A stretch of DNA of 64,000 nucleotides, from the NCBI RefSeq assembly GCF_004116385.1, contig NZ_PEIB01000013.1:62001-126000 (forward strand). Reading direction: 5' to 3'. Below, one piece after another: positions 9,724-21,841 of this stretch. Position 1 is the stretch's first letter, and each line of letters starts with the position of its first letter. Under the pieces are notes generated by a model. That model saw only the letters and a list, made by a program, of their open reading frames with translations. It did not search any database and was not told the origin of the DNA. The translations under genes and the position numbers were made by a program. Source of the stretch: Veronia nyctiphanis (lineage in GTDB: Bacteria; Pseudomonadota; Gammaproteobacteria; Enterobacterales; Vibrionaceae).

Positions 9724-10052
9724 ATGGAAAATTTTGCGCATATCTCGGTAGCTGAGGCGTGGTCGATGTTGAAAAAAGAGGATCAACCGGTGTGATGGTT
9801 GATATACGGGATCCTCAATCGTTCCAACTAGCGCATGCTGAGAGTGCCCTTCACCTGACAAACGATACGATCGTGTCCTTTATGCAGGAAGTGGACTTTG
9901 ATCAGCCTGTGTTGGTGATGTGTTATCACGGTGTCAGTAGTCAGGGAGCTGCGCAGTATCTTATCAACCAAGGTTTCGAGGAAGTGTATAGCGTCGATGG
10001 TGGCTTTGAAGCTTGGCATCGGGCCGAGTTACCTGTTTCTTCGGGCAAATAG
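9724..10052 (+). CDS. glpE: Thiosulfate sulfurtransferase GlpE (one frameshift)
   Basis: A single-domain rhodanese that transfers sulfur from thiosulfate to thiol or cyanide acceptors. The active-site loop is [11 protein letters not shown] with the catalytic Cys, followed by GGFEAWHR. The first 23 codons ([18 protein letters not shown]...) and the remainder (VDIRDPQSF...) are in different frames. One G is missing near 9792: GTGGTGATGGTT would read VVMV, where the sequence gives a TGA. Repaired length is about 109 residues, close to E. coli GlpE (108). An upstream in-frame ATG at 9691 would add 11 residues without homology. It precedes glpG by eight bases. Confidence 0.92.
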
Positions 10053-10060
10053 AGAACAAT

Positions 10061-10891
10061 ATGATCAAACTCGGCGTGTTGGATAACCCAAGAATGGCGC
10101 AGGCTTTTGTCGACTACATGGCTGCAATGGACATTGACGTTAAGCTTGGGCCGGAGGACGGTGGCCGAGTTGGATTGTGGCTGATTAATGACATCAACCA
10201 AGAGATCGCCGAAAAGGAACTGGCAGACTTTTTAACTGATCCTACTGCCGGTAAATACTTCGAATCATCATGGAAAGTCGCTGAAACCCGTACGGCGACA
10301 TTTAGCTACGGCTCAACGGGTCTTTTAACCTTACTCAAACAGCAAGCTGGCCCGTTAACGTTGTCACTGATGGTGACTTGTGCGGTCGTGTATATATTCA
10401 GCTGGCTCGGCTTCATTGTTCCCATTTTTGATCTGTTGCACTTTCCTGAAAGCATTGATGAATCTTGGCAAGTTTGGCGCTGGTTCAGCCATGGGTTGCT
10501 CCATTTTTCGACGCTTCACCTGGTCTTTAATCTTATCTGGTGGTGGGTGTTAGGCGGGCGCATAGAACAAAAGCAGGGAGCTTATCGGCTATTGCAGGTA
10601 TTTCTGATATCTGCGGCATTTTCTGGTCTCGCCCAGTACCTGTCAGCGGGCCCCAACTTTGGCGGGCTGTCTGGTGTCGTCTACGCTCTGCTCGGATACG
10701 TGTGGTTTCTCGGTTACTTTGCGCCAGAAAAGGGCATTCAGATAGAGCGCGCGTACGTAGGTTTCATGCTTGCTTGGCTGGTGATTGGCTTTTTCGAGCC
10801 CCTAGGAATGCAAATTGCCAATATTGCGCACTTGGCAGGCCTAATATCTGGCTGCATGATGGGATGGTATGCGGCAAAAGTGAAGGCTTAG
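10061..10891 (+). CDS. glpG: Rhomboid intramembrane serine protease GlpG
   Basis: A 276-residue inner-membrane protease, the same length as E. coli GlpG. An N-terminal cytosolic domain (~1-70) is followed by six membrane helices. Catalytic Ser is in GLSGVVYALLG and catalytic His in ANIAHLAGL. The helix-1 loop WR-type motif (WRWFSHGLLHFSTLHLVFNL) is present. It follows glpE closely. In E. coli glpR comes next, but here no glpR follows and the next gene points the other way. Confidence 0.95.
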   Translation: MIKLGVLDNPRMAQAFVDYMAAMDIDVKLGPEDGGRVGLWLINDINQEIAEKELADFLTDPTAGKYFESSWKVAETRTATFSYGSTGLLTLLKQQAGPLTLSLMVTCAVVYIFSWLGFIVPIFDLLHFPESIDESWQVWRWFSHGLLHFSTLHLVFNLIWWWVLGGRIEQKQGAYRLLQVFLISAAFSGLAQYLSAGPNFGGLSGVVYALLGYVWFLGYFAPEKGIQIERAYVGFMLAWLVIGFFEPLGMQIANIAHLAGLISGCMMGWYAAKVKA

Positions 10892-10952
10892 CGTATGAAC
10901 GAGGGTGGGCGACAATAATGCCGCCCTGTTCAGAAGAGGTGTTTTAAATTAT

Positions 10953-11660
10953 TTAAAGCATGTTGGTCGGTGAAGGCGTATTTTTTGCTTTTTCGCCCCC
11001 CTTAGCTTCCTCAACAGCATTCATGAGTACGGGTTGAATGTCAGGGTCTTTAGCGAGTTCGTTGATCGCTTTTTGGAATTCAGGGTTCTTCAGCGAATCA
11101 GACTTCACTGCGTCCTTGAAGACTTGTGCCAGTGCAGTTTGGACTGCGAGGCCACCGCCTGATTTAATCAAGCTTGCTAAGCTAGCGATGATCTGCTCAA
11201 CCGATTTCGCGTCCTTTGCGTTCGATATCAGGGCCATAATCATGTTCGTTGCCAGCTGTTCTAGAGACTCTTCTTGGCTTTTTTGCGCCATGGCCGCCGC
11301 GATGAGTTCTTCTTCCTGTTCCATGAACTGTTGTTCAAGCGCTTGTGCTTCCTGCGCTTCTTGTGCTTTTTTATTTTCTTGCACTTTATCAGCATTCTGT
11401 TCGGGCGTTTTTGCCTGAAGGTTACTGATGCGGTTCATGATCCGAGCGCTTTGCGTGTCCATTGGCATTCTGCCGACTTCTTCCGATAGCACAGCTCTCG
11501 GCGTTTGCTGTTTTGCATCATCACCTGCGTTGGTGTCTGAGCCTGTCGCTATGCCATCTCCAGTACCTGTTGTATCTAATGGCATATTTGTTGGTGTTTG
11601 GACGCCGACATGAGCGTTGTAGGCAGCCCGTGAAGGAATTGCACCTGTTAAATCTGACAT
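10953..11660 (-). CDS. Uncharacterised cytosolic protein with Glu/Ala/Gln-rich coiled coil
   Basis: I do not recognise this 235-residue protein. It has no signal peptide or membrane helix. The first ~90 residues are low-complexity and Thr/Gly/Asp-rich. Residues ~95-140 form a charged coiled coil (KKAQEAQEAQALEQQ, MEQEEEL). Residues ~145-220 look helical with regular hydrophobic positions (LATNMIMALISNAKDAKS; IIASLASLIKSGGGLAVQTAL). It stands alone between glpG and a FliL-like gene. A disordered head plus a helical bundle is compatible with an exported or chaperone-bound protein, but nothing shows that directly. Confidence 0.7.
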   Translation of the reverse strand: MSDLTGAIPSRAAYNAHVGVQTPTNMPLDTTGTGDGIATGSDTNAGDDAKQQTPRAVLSEEVGRMPMDTQSARIMNRISNLQAKTPEQNADKVQENKKAQEAQEAQALEQQFMEQEEELIAAAMAQKSQEESLEQLATNMIMALISNAKDAKSVEQIIASLASLIKSGGGLAVQTALAQVFKDAVKSDSLKNPEFQKAINELAKDPDIQPVLMNAVEEAKGGEKAKNTPSPTNML

Positions 11661-11767
11661 AACTTGCCTCTCCTGAACGTAAAACGTGCCAACAGACAGC
11701 GTTGACTCTCAGTGAGTGTGTTCAGATGAAGTCTTGTTCCATTATTAGTGAGTTATGGCTAGGAATA

Positions 11768-11790
11768 TAGCTAAACCGACTGTTTAGCTA
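11768..11790. other. Perfect inverted repeat upstream of the coiled-coil gene
   Basis: TAGCTAAAC and GTTTAGCTA (9 bp each) are separated by CGACT, in the gap between the two minus-strand genes. It has no T-run on either side. It could be an operator or a weak hairpin between transcripts. Confidence 0.45.
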
Positions 11791-11823
11791 GTCAGTTCAG
11801 CTCTAAACCTTTATGAAACAGTA

Positions 11824-12237
11824 TTATTGATAAAGGTATTTGGTAAAAAGAAGGTCTTTGATGATGACCTGTTGCGTCTCTGCTTCCAAAAGTTCATTGA
11901 GTCTCGCCAAACATTTTTCCCGAATTGCCTGCCGGCCTGACATGGATTTGATGGTTGCCTCTGGCTCTTTACTGATGATATCGATAAGAGCGTCACGCAG
12001 AAGACCCTGATGATAAGCAACAGTAGCTTCCAATGTCGGGTCTTCGAGCATTAGCTGGACTTTTATGTTAATAAAGCCAACTTTTTTACCGGGGGTAATG
12101 TAATTTGTCGTGATCTCAGGCTGCATCGTGTAATACACAAAAGAGGGTGCCATACCCCCTTCTTCGGCATAAACGGGCAGAGCGCATGTCGTGGTAGCCA
12201 CAAGTGAAAAGATCAGTGGGCGGAGTATTTTTATCAT
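11824..12237 (-). CDS. FliL-related periplasmic/membrane-anchored protein
   Basis: A 137-residue protein with a signal-like hydrophobic N-terminus (residues 5-24, ending PVYAEEGG). A FliL-type domain follows: YITPGKKVGFINIKVQLM, then RDALIDIISKEPEATIKSMSGRQAIREKCLARLNELLE. FliL proteins sit at the flagellar stator. This copy is outside any flagellar operon, which is usual for the FliL paralogue found near ubiC in vibrios. A role in stator or motor function is therefore inferred from family only. Confidence 0.8.
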   Translation of the reverse strand: MIKILRPLIFSLVATTTCALPVYAEEGGMAPSFVYYTMQPEITTNYITPGKKVGFINIKVQLMLEDPTLEATVAYHQGLLRDALIDIISKEPEATIKSMSGRQAIREKCLARLNELLEAETQQVIIKDLLFTKYLYQ

Positions 12238-12381
12238 AACATTCAGTCAGAGCAGGTCTGATTCCCGTTTGAGTTTCGCTGTATGACGAACCGCAGTGTA
12301 CAATGCGGCATTACGTTAAAGATCATTATTGACCATCTCGGCAATTTGTACGTCGTTTTTGTCATTTCATATCAGGATAAC

Positions 12382-12936
12382 ATGACAGAATTCAAGTCAT
12401 TATATTTATCAGCGCTGCGGTTGGCGCAATGGAAGCATCCTGACAAGTCTGTATTTGAGAATACAGAAAAAGGAGCGTGGCTTCTGGAACATGGGTCAAT
12501 GACAGAAAGACTCAAGCACCATTGTAAAGAGCTTAGCGTCACTGTTCTCGGTATTTCTCAGTGTGAGCGTGATGATTTAACTGAGGCCGAAAAGGCCCTG
12601 CTAAATGACGAGGCATGTGTGGTGAGAGATGTCGTGCTGGCTGGGGATGGCGTCCCTTGGGTCTGTGCGAGAACGCTCATGCCGCTTTCGACACTGACAG
12701 ATCAGGAGCAGGATATCGCCGAGCTTGGCTCAGTGCCGTTGGGACAACGTGTATTTACCCATGCCACAGCAAGACGTGATGCCATCGAAGTGACCAGCCT
12801 GACGATAGAAAATCAACAGCTTGATGCGCGACGTTCAAGGCTTTGGCTCAATGAGAAGCCAATGCTGGTTTCCGAGATTTTCTTGCGCGATGCTCCTATT
12901 TATAACGTTGAAGGTGCGCTTGATGGAACTCACTAA
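12382..12936 (+). CDS. ubiC: Chorismate--pyruvate lyase UbiC
   Basis: It removes pyruvate from chorismate to give 4-hydroxybenzoate, the first committed step of ubiquinone synthesis. The protein has 184 residues. Recognisable parts are [45 protein letters not shown] and the final [20 protein letters not shown]. The ATG at 12382 has AGGA five bases upstream; the frame is open further up to 12283 without homology. It overlaps ubiA by 14 bases, and UbiA uses its product. Confidence 0.95.
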   Translation: MTEFKSLYLSALRLAQWKHPDKSVFENTEKGAWLLEHGSMTERLKHHCKELSVTVLGISQCERDDLTEAEKALLNDEACVVRDVVLAGDGVPWVCARTLMPLSTLTDQEQDIAELGSVPLGQRVFTHATARRDAIEVTSLTIENQQLDARRSRLWLNEKPMLVSEIFLRDAPIYNVEGALDGTH

Positions 12937-13780
12937 AACGCAGGCCTTTTGGCAACTGACCAGGATGGATAGGCCTATCGGTACCTTGCTGTTGCTATGG
13001 CCGACACTATGGGCGCTGTTCATCGCGGCGGGTGGTTTTCCTGATCCTCAAATTTTGCTGGTGTTTATCGCAGGCGTCGTATTCATGCGAGCAGCAGGAT
13101 GTGTGATCAACGATTTTGCTGACCGTAAGGTCGATGGTCATGTCAAAAGGACGAAAAACCGACCTTTACCGTCAGGGCTAGTGAGCACTAAAGAAGCCTT
13201 ACTGCTCTTCTCTGTGCTTATTTTGGTCTCTTTTGCGCTCGTGCTTACGCTTGATTGGTTTACTGTCAGTCTTTCCGTTGTTGGTTTGCTGCTTGCCTCT
13301 ATTTATCCGTTCATGAAGCGATATACGCACATGCCACAGCTGGTTCTTGGTATGGCATTTGGCTGGGCAATCCCGATGGCATATGCCGCACAGTCCGGAG
13401 AGTTACCGTTTATTGCATGGCTGCTATTTGTGGCTAATGTTGTGTGGACCGTGGCCTATGACACGCTTTATGCCATGGTCGACAGAGACGATGATTTAAA
13501 AATTGGTGTGAAATCATCAGCGATTCTCTTTGGTCGCAATGATAAAGCGATTGTTGGCTTACTGCAGTTGTCGTTTATCGCGATGATGGCAGTCGTTGGC
13601 ATGCTATCGTCACTGACCTGGCCATACTATGCGAGTTTGGCGATTGCATCTGTGTTGTTGATCCGCCAGCAAATAGTGATTAGAGATCGTGAACGTGATG
13701 CGTGTTTCTGGGCTTTTCTAAACAATAATCAGGTCGGCATGGTGATTTTCATTGGTATTGCTGCCAGTTTGCTGGGTTAA
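12923..13780 (+). CDS. ubiA: 4-hydroxybenzoate octaprenyltransferase UbiA
   Basis: A 285-residue polytopic membrane enzyme that prenylates 4-hydroxybenzoate. Both Asp-rich motifs are present: [20 protein letters not shown] and [22 protein letters not shown] place the start at 12923 ([20 protein letters not shown]), inside the end of ubiC. The open frame begins 34 codons earlier only as a shadow of ubiC. It is the last gene of ubiCA and is followed by a terminator. Confidence 0.95.
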   Translation: MELTKTQAFWQLTRMDRPIGTLLLLWPTLWALFIAAGGFPDPQILLVFIAGVVFMRAAGCVINDFADRKVDGHVKRTKNRPLPSGLVSTKEALLLFSVLILVSFALVLTLDWFTVSLSVVGLLLASIYPFMKRYTHMPQLVLGMAFGWAIPMAYAAQSGELPFIAWLLFVANVVWTVAYDTLYAMVDRDDDLKIGVKSSAILFGRNDKAIVGLLQLSFIAMMAVVGMLSSLTWPYYASLAIASVLLIRQQIVIRDRERDACFWAFLNNNQVGMVIFIGIAASLLG

Positions 13781-13803
13781 GTCCTGTGACTCATCAGAAA
13801 TAA

Positions 13804-13829
13804 AAAAAACCGGCTAATCGCCGGTTTTT
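13804..13829 (+). terminator. Terminator after ubiA
   Basis: The stem CCGGC / GCCGG with loop TAATC is flanked by A and T runs. It lies between ubiA and the convergent plsB and could serve both. Confidence 0.85.
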
Positions 13830-13840
13830 CGTTCAATAGG

Positions 13841-13936
13841 CTATTCATCGGTCTTTTCTGATTCTATTGGCTGATTCATTATTGCTTGAATAGTGAGCTT
13901 TACTTCGGGTGAAATCAGATTGGTGATTTCTTTCAT
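13841..13936 (-). CDS. Possible 31-residue ORF after plsB
   Basis: An ATG at 13936 opens 31 codons (MKEITNLISPEVKLTIQAI...) starting nine bases past the plsB stop. The Shine-Dalgarno is weak (GAGTGA). I know no homologue. It could be a small translated ORF or chance. Confidence 0.25.
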   Translation of the reverse strand: MKEITNLISPEVKLTIQAIMNQPIESEKTDE

Positions 13937-13944
13937 CAGATGAT

Positions 13945-16287
13945 TCACTCTTTCACTGCGAGTATCGTACATTCCTCATCCGTATAGCCCTGCTTTTTCA
14001 GTGTCGTCATCAAGGTGCTGAAAACACCCTTATCGAAAAATTCTGGGGCGTTGATACCGTGCAAGCGAGACAAACGCTGTGCCATCATCTGGCTTTGTTT
14101 TTCCAATTCCGCTTTACCGGGCTGGTGGTGATTGAGCAGTGTCAGAGTAATGGCGTAGCGCTGCAGAGTCTCGGTGATGGTTCTACCCAACAACTGTGTT
14201 TGACTCAAATTTGCAGGGTTGAGCGACAGGATGTCGCCTTCGCGCAGCAGCAAAGATTTCTCTGCCATTACCGCCAGGATCTGATCGATATAATCGGACA
14301 GGTATTCTTCTTCATTACGCATGTAGAGCTCAGCTTTGAAGAAGGGGTAAAGTGTTTTGACTGTTTGACACAGCGCGTCATAGCTCACTGACTTTTGGTA
14401 AACCAATACCTGTGCAATCAGCGATGGCATCATAAACAGGTGAATGATGTTGTTTCGGTAGTAGGTCATCAGTAGAGACTGTTGACGGTCGAGCGAAATG
14501 ATTTCGCCCAGAGAGTCTCGTTCCACAAGAAATTTATCCAGTGACAGCGCGTGTTCAACCATCTCTTTTGCAGATTCTTCAGGAGTGGTATTCATTTCTG
14601 AATATGGAGCCTGACGGAGCAAGTCGAGATACAGGGCTATCTGACCCTCAAGGGCATCACGACTGAGTGCGCGTTGGCGTGATGCCAGCAATGCGGTCGC
14701 ACAAAGCGTTAACGCATTTGCTGCTGCTGCATTGTTTATACCTGTCATCATTTTATCAGCAAGCTGATTGACGGTTGGTATCAGCCACTCAGGGCGCTGC
14801 GGCTCGACAGGGTCAATGGACTCGTGCCAATGGGGCACATGGTCGTTTAGGTGTTGGTTAATCGAGATTGGCTCGCCAAAGTTAACGTAGCCTTTACCGA
14901 AGTTACGCAGTTTGCGCCAGATACCCAGCACTTGCCCGACGCTTTCCTTTTCTTTGCGCTTGCCCTGGAGTTCTTTCGAATACGTAGCCACTTCCATGAC
15001 ATGTTCGTAGCCAATATAGACGGGGACTAAGGTGACAGGCCTTTTAAGACCACGCAGCATGGCTTGCAATGTCATGGCAACCATACCTGTCTTCGCGGAA
15101 AGAAGCCGACCGGTGCGCGAACGTCCACCTTCAGAGAAGTATTCAACGGAGTAGCCACGCGCAAACAGCTCTGCCAGGTATTCGCGAAATACCGTTGAAT
15201 AGAGGCGATTCCCTTTGAACGATCGGCGGATGAAGAAAGCGCCACTTCGACGGAAAATGGCACCCGCTGGGAAGAAGTTCAGGTTGACCCCTGCGGCGAT
15301 GTGCGGGGGCACAAGGCCTTCTTTATACAATACGTATGAGAGAAGCAGGTAATCCATATGGGAGCGATGACAGGGAACATAAACGATTTCATGTCCATCC
15401 TGAGCAAGTTGTCTGATTCGCTCTGAGTTGCTGACTTCAATCCCCTGATAAATCTTGTTCCAGATGTATGTGAGTACTCTATCAAACAAGCGAATGATGT
15501 TAGGTGAGAAGTTCGCTGCGACTTCTTCCATCATATCGACGGCTTCTTTACGCACTTTGTCTACAGGAACATTTCGGCTTTTCGCCTCTTCCTGAACAAC
15601 TTTATCTATCGCTTTCGAGTTCAGAAGGCGTTTAAAGAGTGCTTGTCGGTCAGGTAAATTGGGGCCCGACGCTGCCAGCTTTTGACGAGAAAAGTGAATT
15701 TTGGCTACCCGGGCAAGTTTTTGTGCAATACTGTCGTCGGTGCCATGCTGGTCTGCCATGTAGCGCACTGACACGGCCCGGCTGAAGCGCACCATCCCAT
15801 CACGGCCAAGATTCATGATCGCCCATGCTTTCTGAAAACCATTCATCGGCTTTAATGCTGGCCCTGCCGCTCGCTTTTCATTGACTGCTGAGCGATCCCA
15901 TACCACGGAAGCTGGCACAAGCTGGATGTCCAGTTCGCTGTCTTGCTTGTGAAGTGCCAAGAGTTCGCTGAACAGCTTTAATGAGGTCGCAGGTATTTCA
16001 TCGCTTCTGCTAAAAAGACGATTCCCTTCAGAGATAAATACATACCGACAAATCGTTTTACCATTGATGTTCAAGGGCTCAAGAGGATCCGGAAGCTGGT
16101 GTTTTAAGCAACTGGTTCTCAGTGTCAATAAATCAGTATGAGAGTGAAAAGGCAGGACATAAACAACAGGTCTTGCAAGATCTAACTCAAGTTGACTGAC
16201 GGGTTCAGAAGGAATGCTAATAGCTTTAACCAGCATCGATACTGGAACATTCAACAACTTATGGTAAAGGGATTGCCGCGCAGACAT
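13945..16287 (-). CDS. plsB: Glycerol-3-phosphate 1-O-acyltransferase PlsB
   Basis: It acylates position 1 of sn-glycerol-3-phosphate, starting phospholipid synthesis at the inner membrane. The 780 residues have the acyltransferase motifs in order: [15 protein letters not shown] (HX4D), [24 protein letters not shown] and [13 protein letters not shown]. The total is slightly shorter than E. coli PlsB (807). The gene is divergent from lexA, with 249 bases between the starts, an order conserved from E. coli (plsB-dgkA-lexA) but without dgkA here. Confidence 0.95.
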   Translation of the reverse strand: MSARQSLYHKLLNVPVSMLVKAISIPSEPVSQLELDLARPVVYVLPFHSHTDLLTLRTSCLKHQLPDPLEPLNINGKTICRYVFISEGNRLFSRSDEIPATSLKLFSELLALHKQDSELDIQLVPASVVWDRSAVNEKRAAGPALKPMNGFQKAWAIMNLGRDGMVRFSRAVSVRYMADQHGTDDSIAQKLARVAKIHFSRQKLAASGPNLPDRQALFKRLLNSKAIDKVVQEEAKSRNVPVDKVRKEAVDMMEEVAANFSPNIIRLFDRVLTYIWNKIYQGIEVSNSERIRQLAQDGHEIVYVPCHRSHMDYLLLSYVLYKEGLVPPHIAAGVNLNFFPAGAIFRRSGAFFIRRSFKGNRLYSTVFREYLAELFARGYSVEYFSEGGRSRTGRLLSAKTGMVAMTLQAMLRGLKRPVTLVPVYIGYEHVMEVATYSKELQGKRKEKESVGQVLGIWRKLRNFGKGYVNFGEPISINQHLNDHVPHWHESIDPVEPQRPEWLIPTVNQLADKMMTGINNAAAANALTLCATALLASRQRALSRDALEGQIALYLDLLRQAPYSEMNTTPEESAKEMVEHALSLDKFLVERDSLGEIISLDRQQSLLMTYYRNNIIHLFMMPSLIAQVLVYQKSVSYDALCQTVKTLYPFFKAELYMRNEEEYLSDYIDQILAVMAEKSLLLREGDILSLNPANLSQTQLLGRTITETLQRYAITLTLLNHHQPGKAELEKQSQMMAQRLSRLHGINAPEFFDKGVFSTLMTTLKKQGYTDEECTILAVKE

Positions 16288-16492
16288 GACATCGAAGCCT
16301 CATAGGTTTAGTGCGCGGCAAGCATATCAGAAAATATTTGATTGGACTGCTGTCTGGGTTTGCTAATTGGCAATCTTTTCATGATTTAAACATGACAGAT
16401 TATCTTCGAAACGAATTCTCTAAAAATTCAATCGTGGTGAGAACACACAAATGGCGAAATAATGACTAATCCGCTTTTCAATGGCTTAAACA

Positions 16493-16508
16493 CTGGATAT
16501 ACTCACAG
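16493..16508 (+). promoter_or_regulatory. LexA (SOS) box 1
   Basis: CTGGATATACTCACAG fits CTG-N10-CAG with an AT-rich centre and lies 44 bases before the lexA start. It is the first of a pair, as at E. coli lexA. Confidence 0.85.
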
Positions 16509-16512
16509 TTAA

Positions 16513-16528
16513 CTGTATAAAAAGACAG
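16513..16528 (+). promoter_or_regulatory. LexA (SOS) box 2
   Basis: CTGTATAAAAAGACAG fits CTG-N10-CAG, 20 bases after box 1. The paired spacing suits side-by-side LexA dimers and supports autorepression. Confidence 0.88.
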
Positions 16529-16536
16529 GTCATGCC

Positions 16537-17160
16537 ATGAAGCCGCTAACGTCAAGACAACAAGAAGTATTTGATTTAATCAAAGCAAAAATCGTTGAAA
16601 CAGGAATGCCACCGACAAGAGCGGAGATTGCTCGTGAACTTGGTTTCCGGTCTGCCAACGCCGCAGAAGAACACTTGAAAGCCCTCGCTCGCAAAGGGGT
16701 ATTGGAAATTATTCCCGGTGCTTCTCGCGGTATCAGGTTATTAGTCAATAATGATGCAGCCAATGATGAGACGGGTTTACCTCTCATAGGAAGGGTTGCC
16801 GCAGGCGAGCCCATTTTAGCGCAGGAGCATGTTGAGACGCATTACAATGTTGATCCGAGCCTGTTCAAGCCATCTGCTGACTTTCTGCTCCGTGTTAATG
16901 GGATGAGTATGAGAGACATCGGTATCATTGATGGTGACCTGTTGGCGGTACATAGAACACAAGATGTGCGAAACGGACAGGTTGTCGTGGCGCGTGTCGA
17001 AGATGACGTAACGGTAAAACGTCTCGAGCGCAATGGCACCGAAGTTCTATTACATGCCGAAAACGAAGAGTTCTCACCAATCGCTGTGGACCTGACACAA
17101 CAAAGCCTGACGATTGAGGGTATTGCAGTCGGTGTTATTCGAAATAACAACTGGATGTAG
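16537..17160 (+). CDS. lexA: SOS repressor LexA
   Basis: A 207-residue repressor and self-cleaving protease. The N-terminal winged helix-turn-helix reads [11 protein letters not shown] ... [26 protein letters not shown] in segments. The cleavage site is the Ala-Gly in RVAAGEP. Catalytic Ser is in [10 protein letters not shown] and catalytic Lys in DVTVKRLER. RecA filaments on single-stranded DNA trigger cleavage. Two LexA boxes lie immediately upstream, so the gene represses itself. Confidence 0.97.
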   Translation: MKPLTSRQQEVFDLIKAKIVETGMPPTRAEIARELGFRSANAAEEHLKALARKGVLEIIPGASRGIRLLVNNDAANDETGLPLIGRVAAGEPILAQEHVETHYNVDPSLFKPSADFLLRVNGMSMRDIGIIDGDLLAVHRTQDVRNGQVVVARVEDDVTVKRLERNGTEVLLHAENEEFSPIAVDLTQQSLTIEGIAVGVIRNNNWM

Positions 17161-17602
17161 GCTGGTTACATTTTTGCAACATATCGTCCAATATGACAGC
17201 TTGGCGACAAAAAGCTTTGCTGTCTAGTAAAGTTAGCTATTTTTCCTCTCAAAGCATTTCAAAAAAAGCCCTTGCACCACTGGCAAAAGAAACTCTTCTT
17301 TTGCGTGAAAAACCAAATCACTGTCGTTAAAAAACGTAAAATCATGGCTATATCAACCAACTAATCTGAATAGCGTAAATGTTGGGGATATCCTTGATTC
17401 AGTTCTTGCAACACATGTCCTCATCTCGAAATTTCGTGGAAGCCTTCAAGTTTCAGGGCAATTAATTGTGTGTTTTTTGTCCTGTGCACTTTCCTTACCT
17501 AACCTTTATGAGTAACAATCTCTTAACGACACATTAACTATAATTGCCTTATTTTAAAATCAGGCGTTTTTTGGATGCTTTGTGAAACTTAGGAGGGATC
17601 TT
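17161..17602 (+). other. Non-coding gap between lexA and the cox cluster
   Basis: About 440 bases without a credible gene, AT-rich in the second half. It must carry the cox promoter. The last bases give AGGAGG at 17591-17596, an ideal ribosome-binding site for the GTG at 17603. I found no clear operator. Confidence 0.6.
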
Positions 17603-18750
17603 GTGATAACCCGTCTACTGTTCGTGTTTTCCATGCTCGTGCCTGCTTTTTCAGTTTGGGCTGATTCAGATCAATACACGCTGAATCTAACCCGTGGTGT
17701 TACTGATATTAGTGAGCAAGTGTACGGACTGCATATGACGATTCTGTACATATGTATCATCATCGGCGTCATCGTTTTTGGCGTGATGTTCTGGTCTATT
17801 CTTCACCACCGTAAGTCTAAAGGCGCGGTGCCGGCAACGTTCCATGAGAGTACCAAGGTGGAGGTTGCCTGGACTGTTGTCCCGCTTTTAATTCTCATTG
17901 GTATGGCAATACCCGCAACACGCGTATTGCTGGCGATGGAAGACGCCAGTGAGCCTGACATTACGGTTCAAGTCACGGGTTCACAATGGAAATGGCACTA
18001 CCGTTATTTCGATCATGAAGTCGAATACTTCTCGTTACTCGCCTCTTCTCCGGCTCAGATCGCAAATGAAGCACCAAAGCGAGAAGCTTACCTTCTTGAG
18101 GTAGATCGCCCATTGGTTTTGCCTATCGGGAAAAAGGTGAGGTTCCTCATCACCTCCGAAGATGTCATCCACTCTTGGTGGGTGCCTGATTTTGCAGTTA
18201 AGAAAGATGCAAATCCGGGCTTTATCAACGAAGCGTGGACCAAAATCGACAAGCCGGGTATCTACCGCGGCCAGTGCACAGAGCTGTGTGGTAAGGACCA
18301 CGGCTTCATGCCTGTTGTGGTTATCGCTAAACCCGTCGACGAGTTTGAAGCATGGATCCAACAAACAGCATCGACTCAGCTGCAGCGAAAGCGGAAGAAC
18401 AAAAACTCCTCGATATGAAGATGCCAATGGATGAGCTGATGACGCTGGGCGAAGAGGTCTATGTCGCACGTTGTGCTGCCTGCCACATGGCAAACGGACA
18501 GGGTATACCTGGGGTTTTCCCCGCCGTTGCCAAAGCGGATATTGCGGTGAATCCAAGTCGCAAGCTCGAGCACGTAGACACCGTTGTCAACGGGCGAAAA
18601 GGTACGGCAATGCAGGCATTTGGTAATCAACTCAGCCTCAAAGAACTCGCAGCCGTTATTACCTATCAGCGTAATGCTTGGGGTAACAACACGGGCGAAG
18701 CGGTTCAAGCTGCTCAGATTAATGCTGTGCTCAATGGCCAAGAGCTTTAA
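17603..18750 (+). CDS. coxB: Cytochrome c oxidase subunit II with fused cytochrome c domain (one frameshift)
   Basis: Subunit II of an aa3/caa3-type oxidase. A signal peptide (to ~WADSD) is followed by two membrane helices, then the CuA domain with SWWVPDFAVKKDANPGF and RGQCTELCGKDHGFM (CxxxC, His, Met). The frame breaks near 18370 and resumes with MKMPMDELMTLGE and a cytochrome c domain with heme motif CAACH. One missing base joins them; repaired length is about 382 residues. The GTG at 17603 has AGGAGG six bases upstream; an in-frame GTG at 17582 has none. The fused cytochrome suggests electrons arrive from a soluble c-type cytochrome through this domain. Confidence 0.93.
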
Positions 18751-18762
18751 GGAGAGATTCAG

Positions 18763-20355
<1,593 letters not shown>

Positions 20356-20367
20356 GTCGGAGGCAAT

Positions 20368-20922
20368 ATGAATTCAGAACAAAACAACGAAAAAGCTAAT
20401 AACAAGTCAGCGGTAAAGCTGGCCGTTATGGCGTTGCTGATGTTTGGATTCGCCTTCGCGTTGGTACCTCTGTATGACGTGTTTTGCGATATCACGGGTA
20501 TAAACGGCAAAACCAGCAATGAAGCGGCGCAAGAGATTAATCAGGTCGATTTCTCCCGCACCGTTACGGTTGAGTTTATCGCCTACACCCGTCCCGGGAT
20601 GAATTGGTCGTTCAAACCTGAAATCAAGCGGATCACCGTGCATCCAGGTGAAACCAAAACGATATCGTACATGGCAGAAAACCGTTCGCTTTGGGACGCT
20701 GTCGGGCAGGCCGTACCCTCGGTCAGCCCCGGTCTCGCTGCACAGTACCTAAATAAAATCGAATGCTTTTGTTTCAACAGGCAACCTCTGGCCGCAGGAG
20801 CGCGTGCGGAATTGCCTTTGGTGTTTTATGTCGACCCGAATATACCGGACGACATCAATACAATGACGCTGGCTTACACCCTGTTCGACGCAAAAAAAGA
20901 ACCCAAGTCAGCAACACAATAA
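20368..20922 (+). CDS. ctaG: Cytochrome c oxidase assembly factor CtaG (Cox11), copper delivery to CuB
   Basis: The 184-residue protein has one N-terminal membrane helix (~18-38), then a periplasmic Ig-like domain. The copper-binding CFCF motif is in KIECFCFNRQPL. Other signatures are YDVFCDITGINGKT and LVFYVDPNI. GGAGG precedes the ATG. It sits between subunits I and III, the usual place in proteobacterial cox operons. Confidence 0.95.
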   Translation: MNSEQNNEKANNKSAVKLAVMALLMFGFAFALVPLYDVFCDITGINGKTSNEAAQEINQVDFSRTVTVEFIAYTRPGMNWSFKPEIKRITVHPGETKTISYMAENRSLWDAVGQAVPSVSPGLAAQYLNKIECFCFNRQPLAAGARAELPLVFYVDPNIPDDINTMTLAYTLFDAKKEPKSATQ

Positions 20923-20938
20923 TCGCTACGAGGTTACT

Positions 20939-21835
20939 ATGGCTACGACTGAATCTGGTTCAGATCTGGCAACGGACTACGAAAACTATTACGTACCAGC
21001 ACAGAGCATTTGGCCTATTGTTGGTGCGATAGCGCTTTTCTTCATCGCAATGGGGGCGGGTGCTACGGTCGCTGATCTATTTGGTGGCAATGGCCCATGG
21101 ATGCTTCTCATCGGAGTGGGACTGATTCTCTTCATGCTGACTGGCTGGTTTAGAGATGTCATCAACGAATCTATGGGCGGCCTTTATTCTGCGCAGATGG
21201 ACCGATCATTCCGTCAGGGCATGAGTTGGTTCATCTTTTCTGAAGTAATGTTCTTTGGCGCGTTCTTCGGTGCACTCTTCTACGCAAGATTAATTGCAGT
21301 GCCTTGGCTGGGTGGTGCTAGCAACAATGCCATGACCGCGGCTGTGCTTTGGCCTGATTTTGTAGCTCAGTGGCCATTGCTTAAAACTCCGGGTGGTACA
21401 GAAACACAGGCAATGCCAGCGATGGGGCTCCCTTTGTACAACACACTTCTGCTGCTTACATCGTCAATTACAATCCACTTTGCGCACGTTGGTCTGGAAA
21501 AAGACAAGCGCTCGCAACTCACTTGGTTTTTACTTGCGACCATTGTTCTCGGCTGGGTGTTCTTGTTCTTTCAAGTAGAAGAGTACATTCACGCTTACCG
21601 TGACCTGGACTTGCGTTTAGATTCTGGTGTGTATGGAAATACCTTCTTCTTACTCACCGGGTTCCACGGGCTGCATGTAACACTCGGGACGATAATACTC
21701 TTCGTTGTTTGGCTTCGGATACTCAGGGGGCATATGACGTCACAGAGCCATTTCGCCTTCCAAGCAGGTGCTTGGTATTGGCACTTCGTTGATGTCGTCT
21801 GGCTCTGTCTTTTCGTCTTCGTTTACATCATTTGA
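20939..21835 (+). CDS. ctaE: Cytochrome c oxidase subunit III
   Basis: A 298-residue membrane protein with seven helices. Family signatures are FIFSEVMFFGAFFGALFYARL, FQVEEYIHAYRDL, LTGFHGLHVTLGT and the C-terminal WYWHFVDVVWLCLFVFVYII in segments. It starts 16 bases after ctaG. It is required for stable proton uptake and is not catalytic. Confidence 0.95.
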   Translation: MATTESGSDLATDYENYYVPAQSIWPIVGAIALFFIAMGAGATVADLFGGNGPWMLLIGVGLILFMLTGWFRDVINESMGGLYSAQMDRSFRQGMSWFIFSEVMFFGAFFGALFYARLIAVPWLGGASNNAMTAAVLWPDFVAQWPLLKTPGGTETQAMPAMGLPLYNTLLLLTSSITIHFAHVGLEKDKRSQLTWFLLATIVLGWVFLFFQVEEYIHAYRDLDLRLDSGVYGNTFFLLTGFHGLHVTLGTIILFVVWLRILRGHMTSQSHFAFQAGAWYWHFVDVVWLCLFVFVYII

Positions 21836-21841
21836 CGATAT

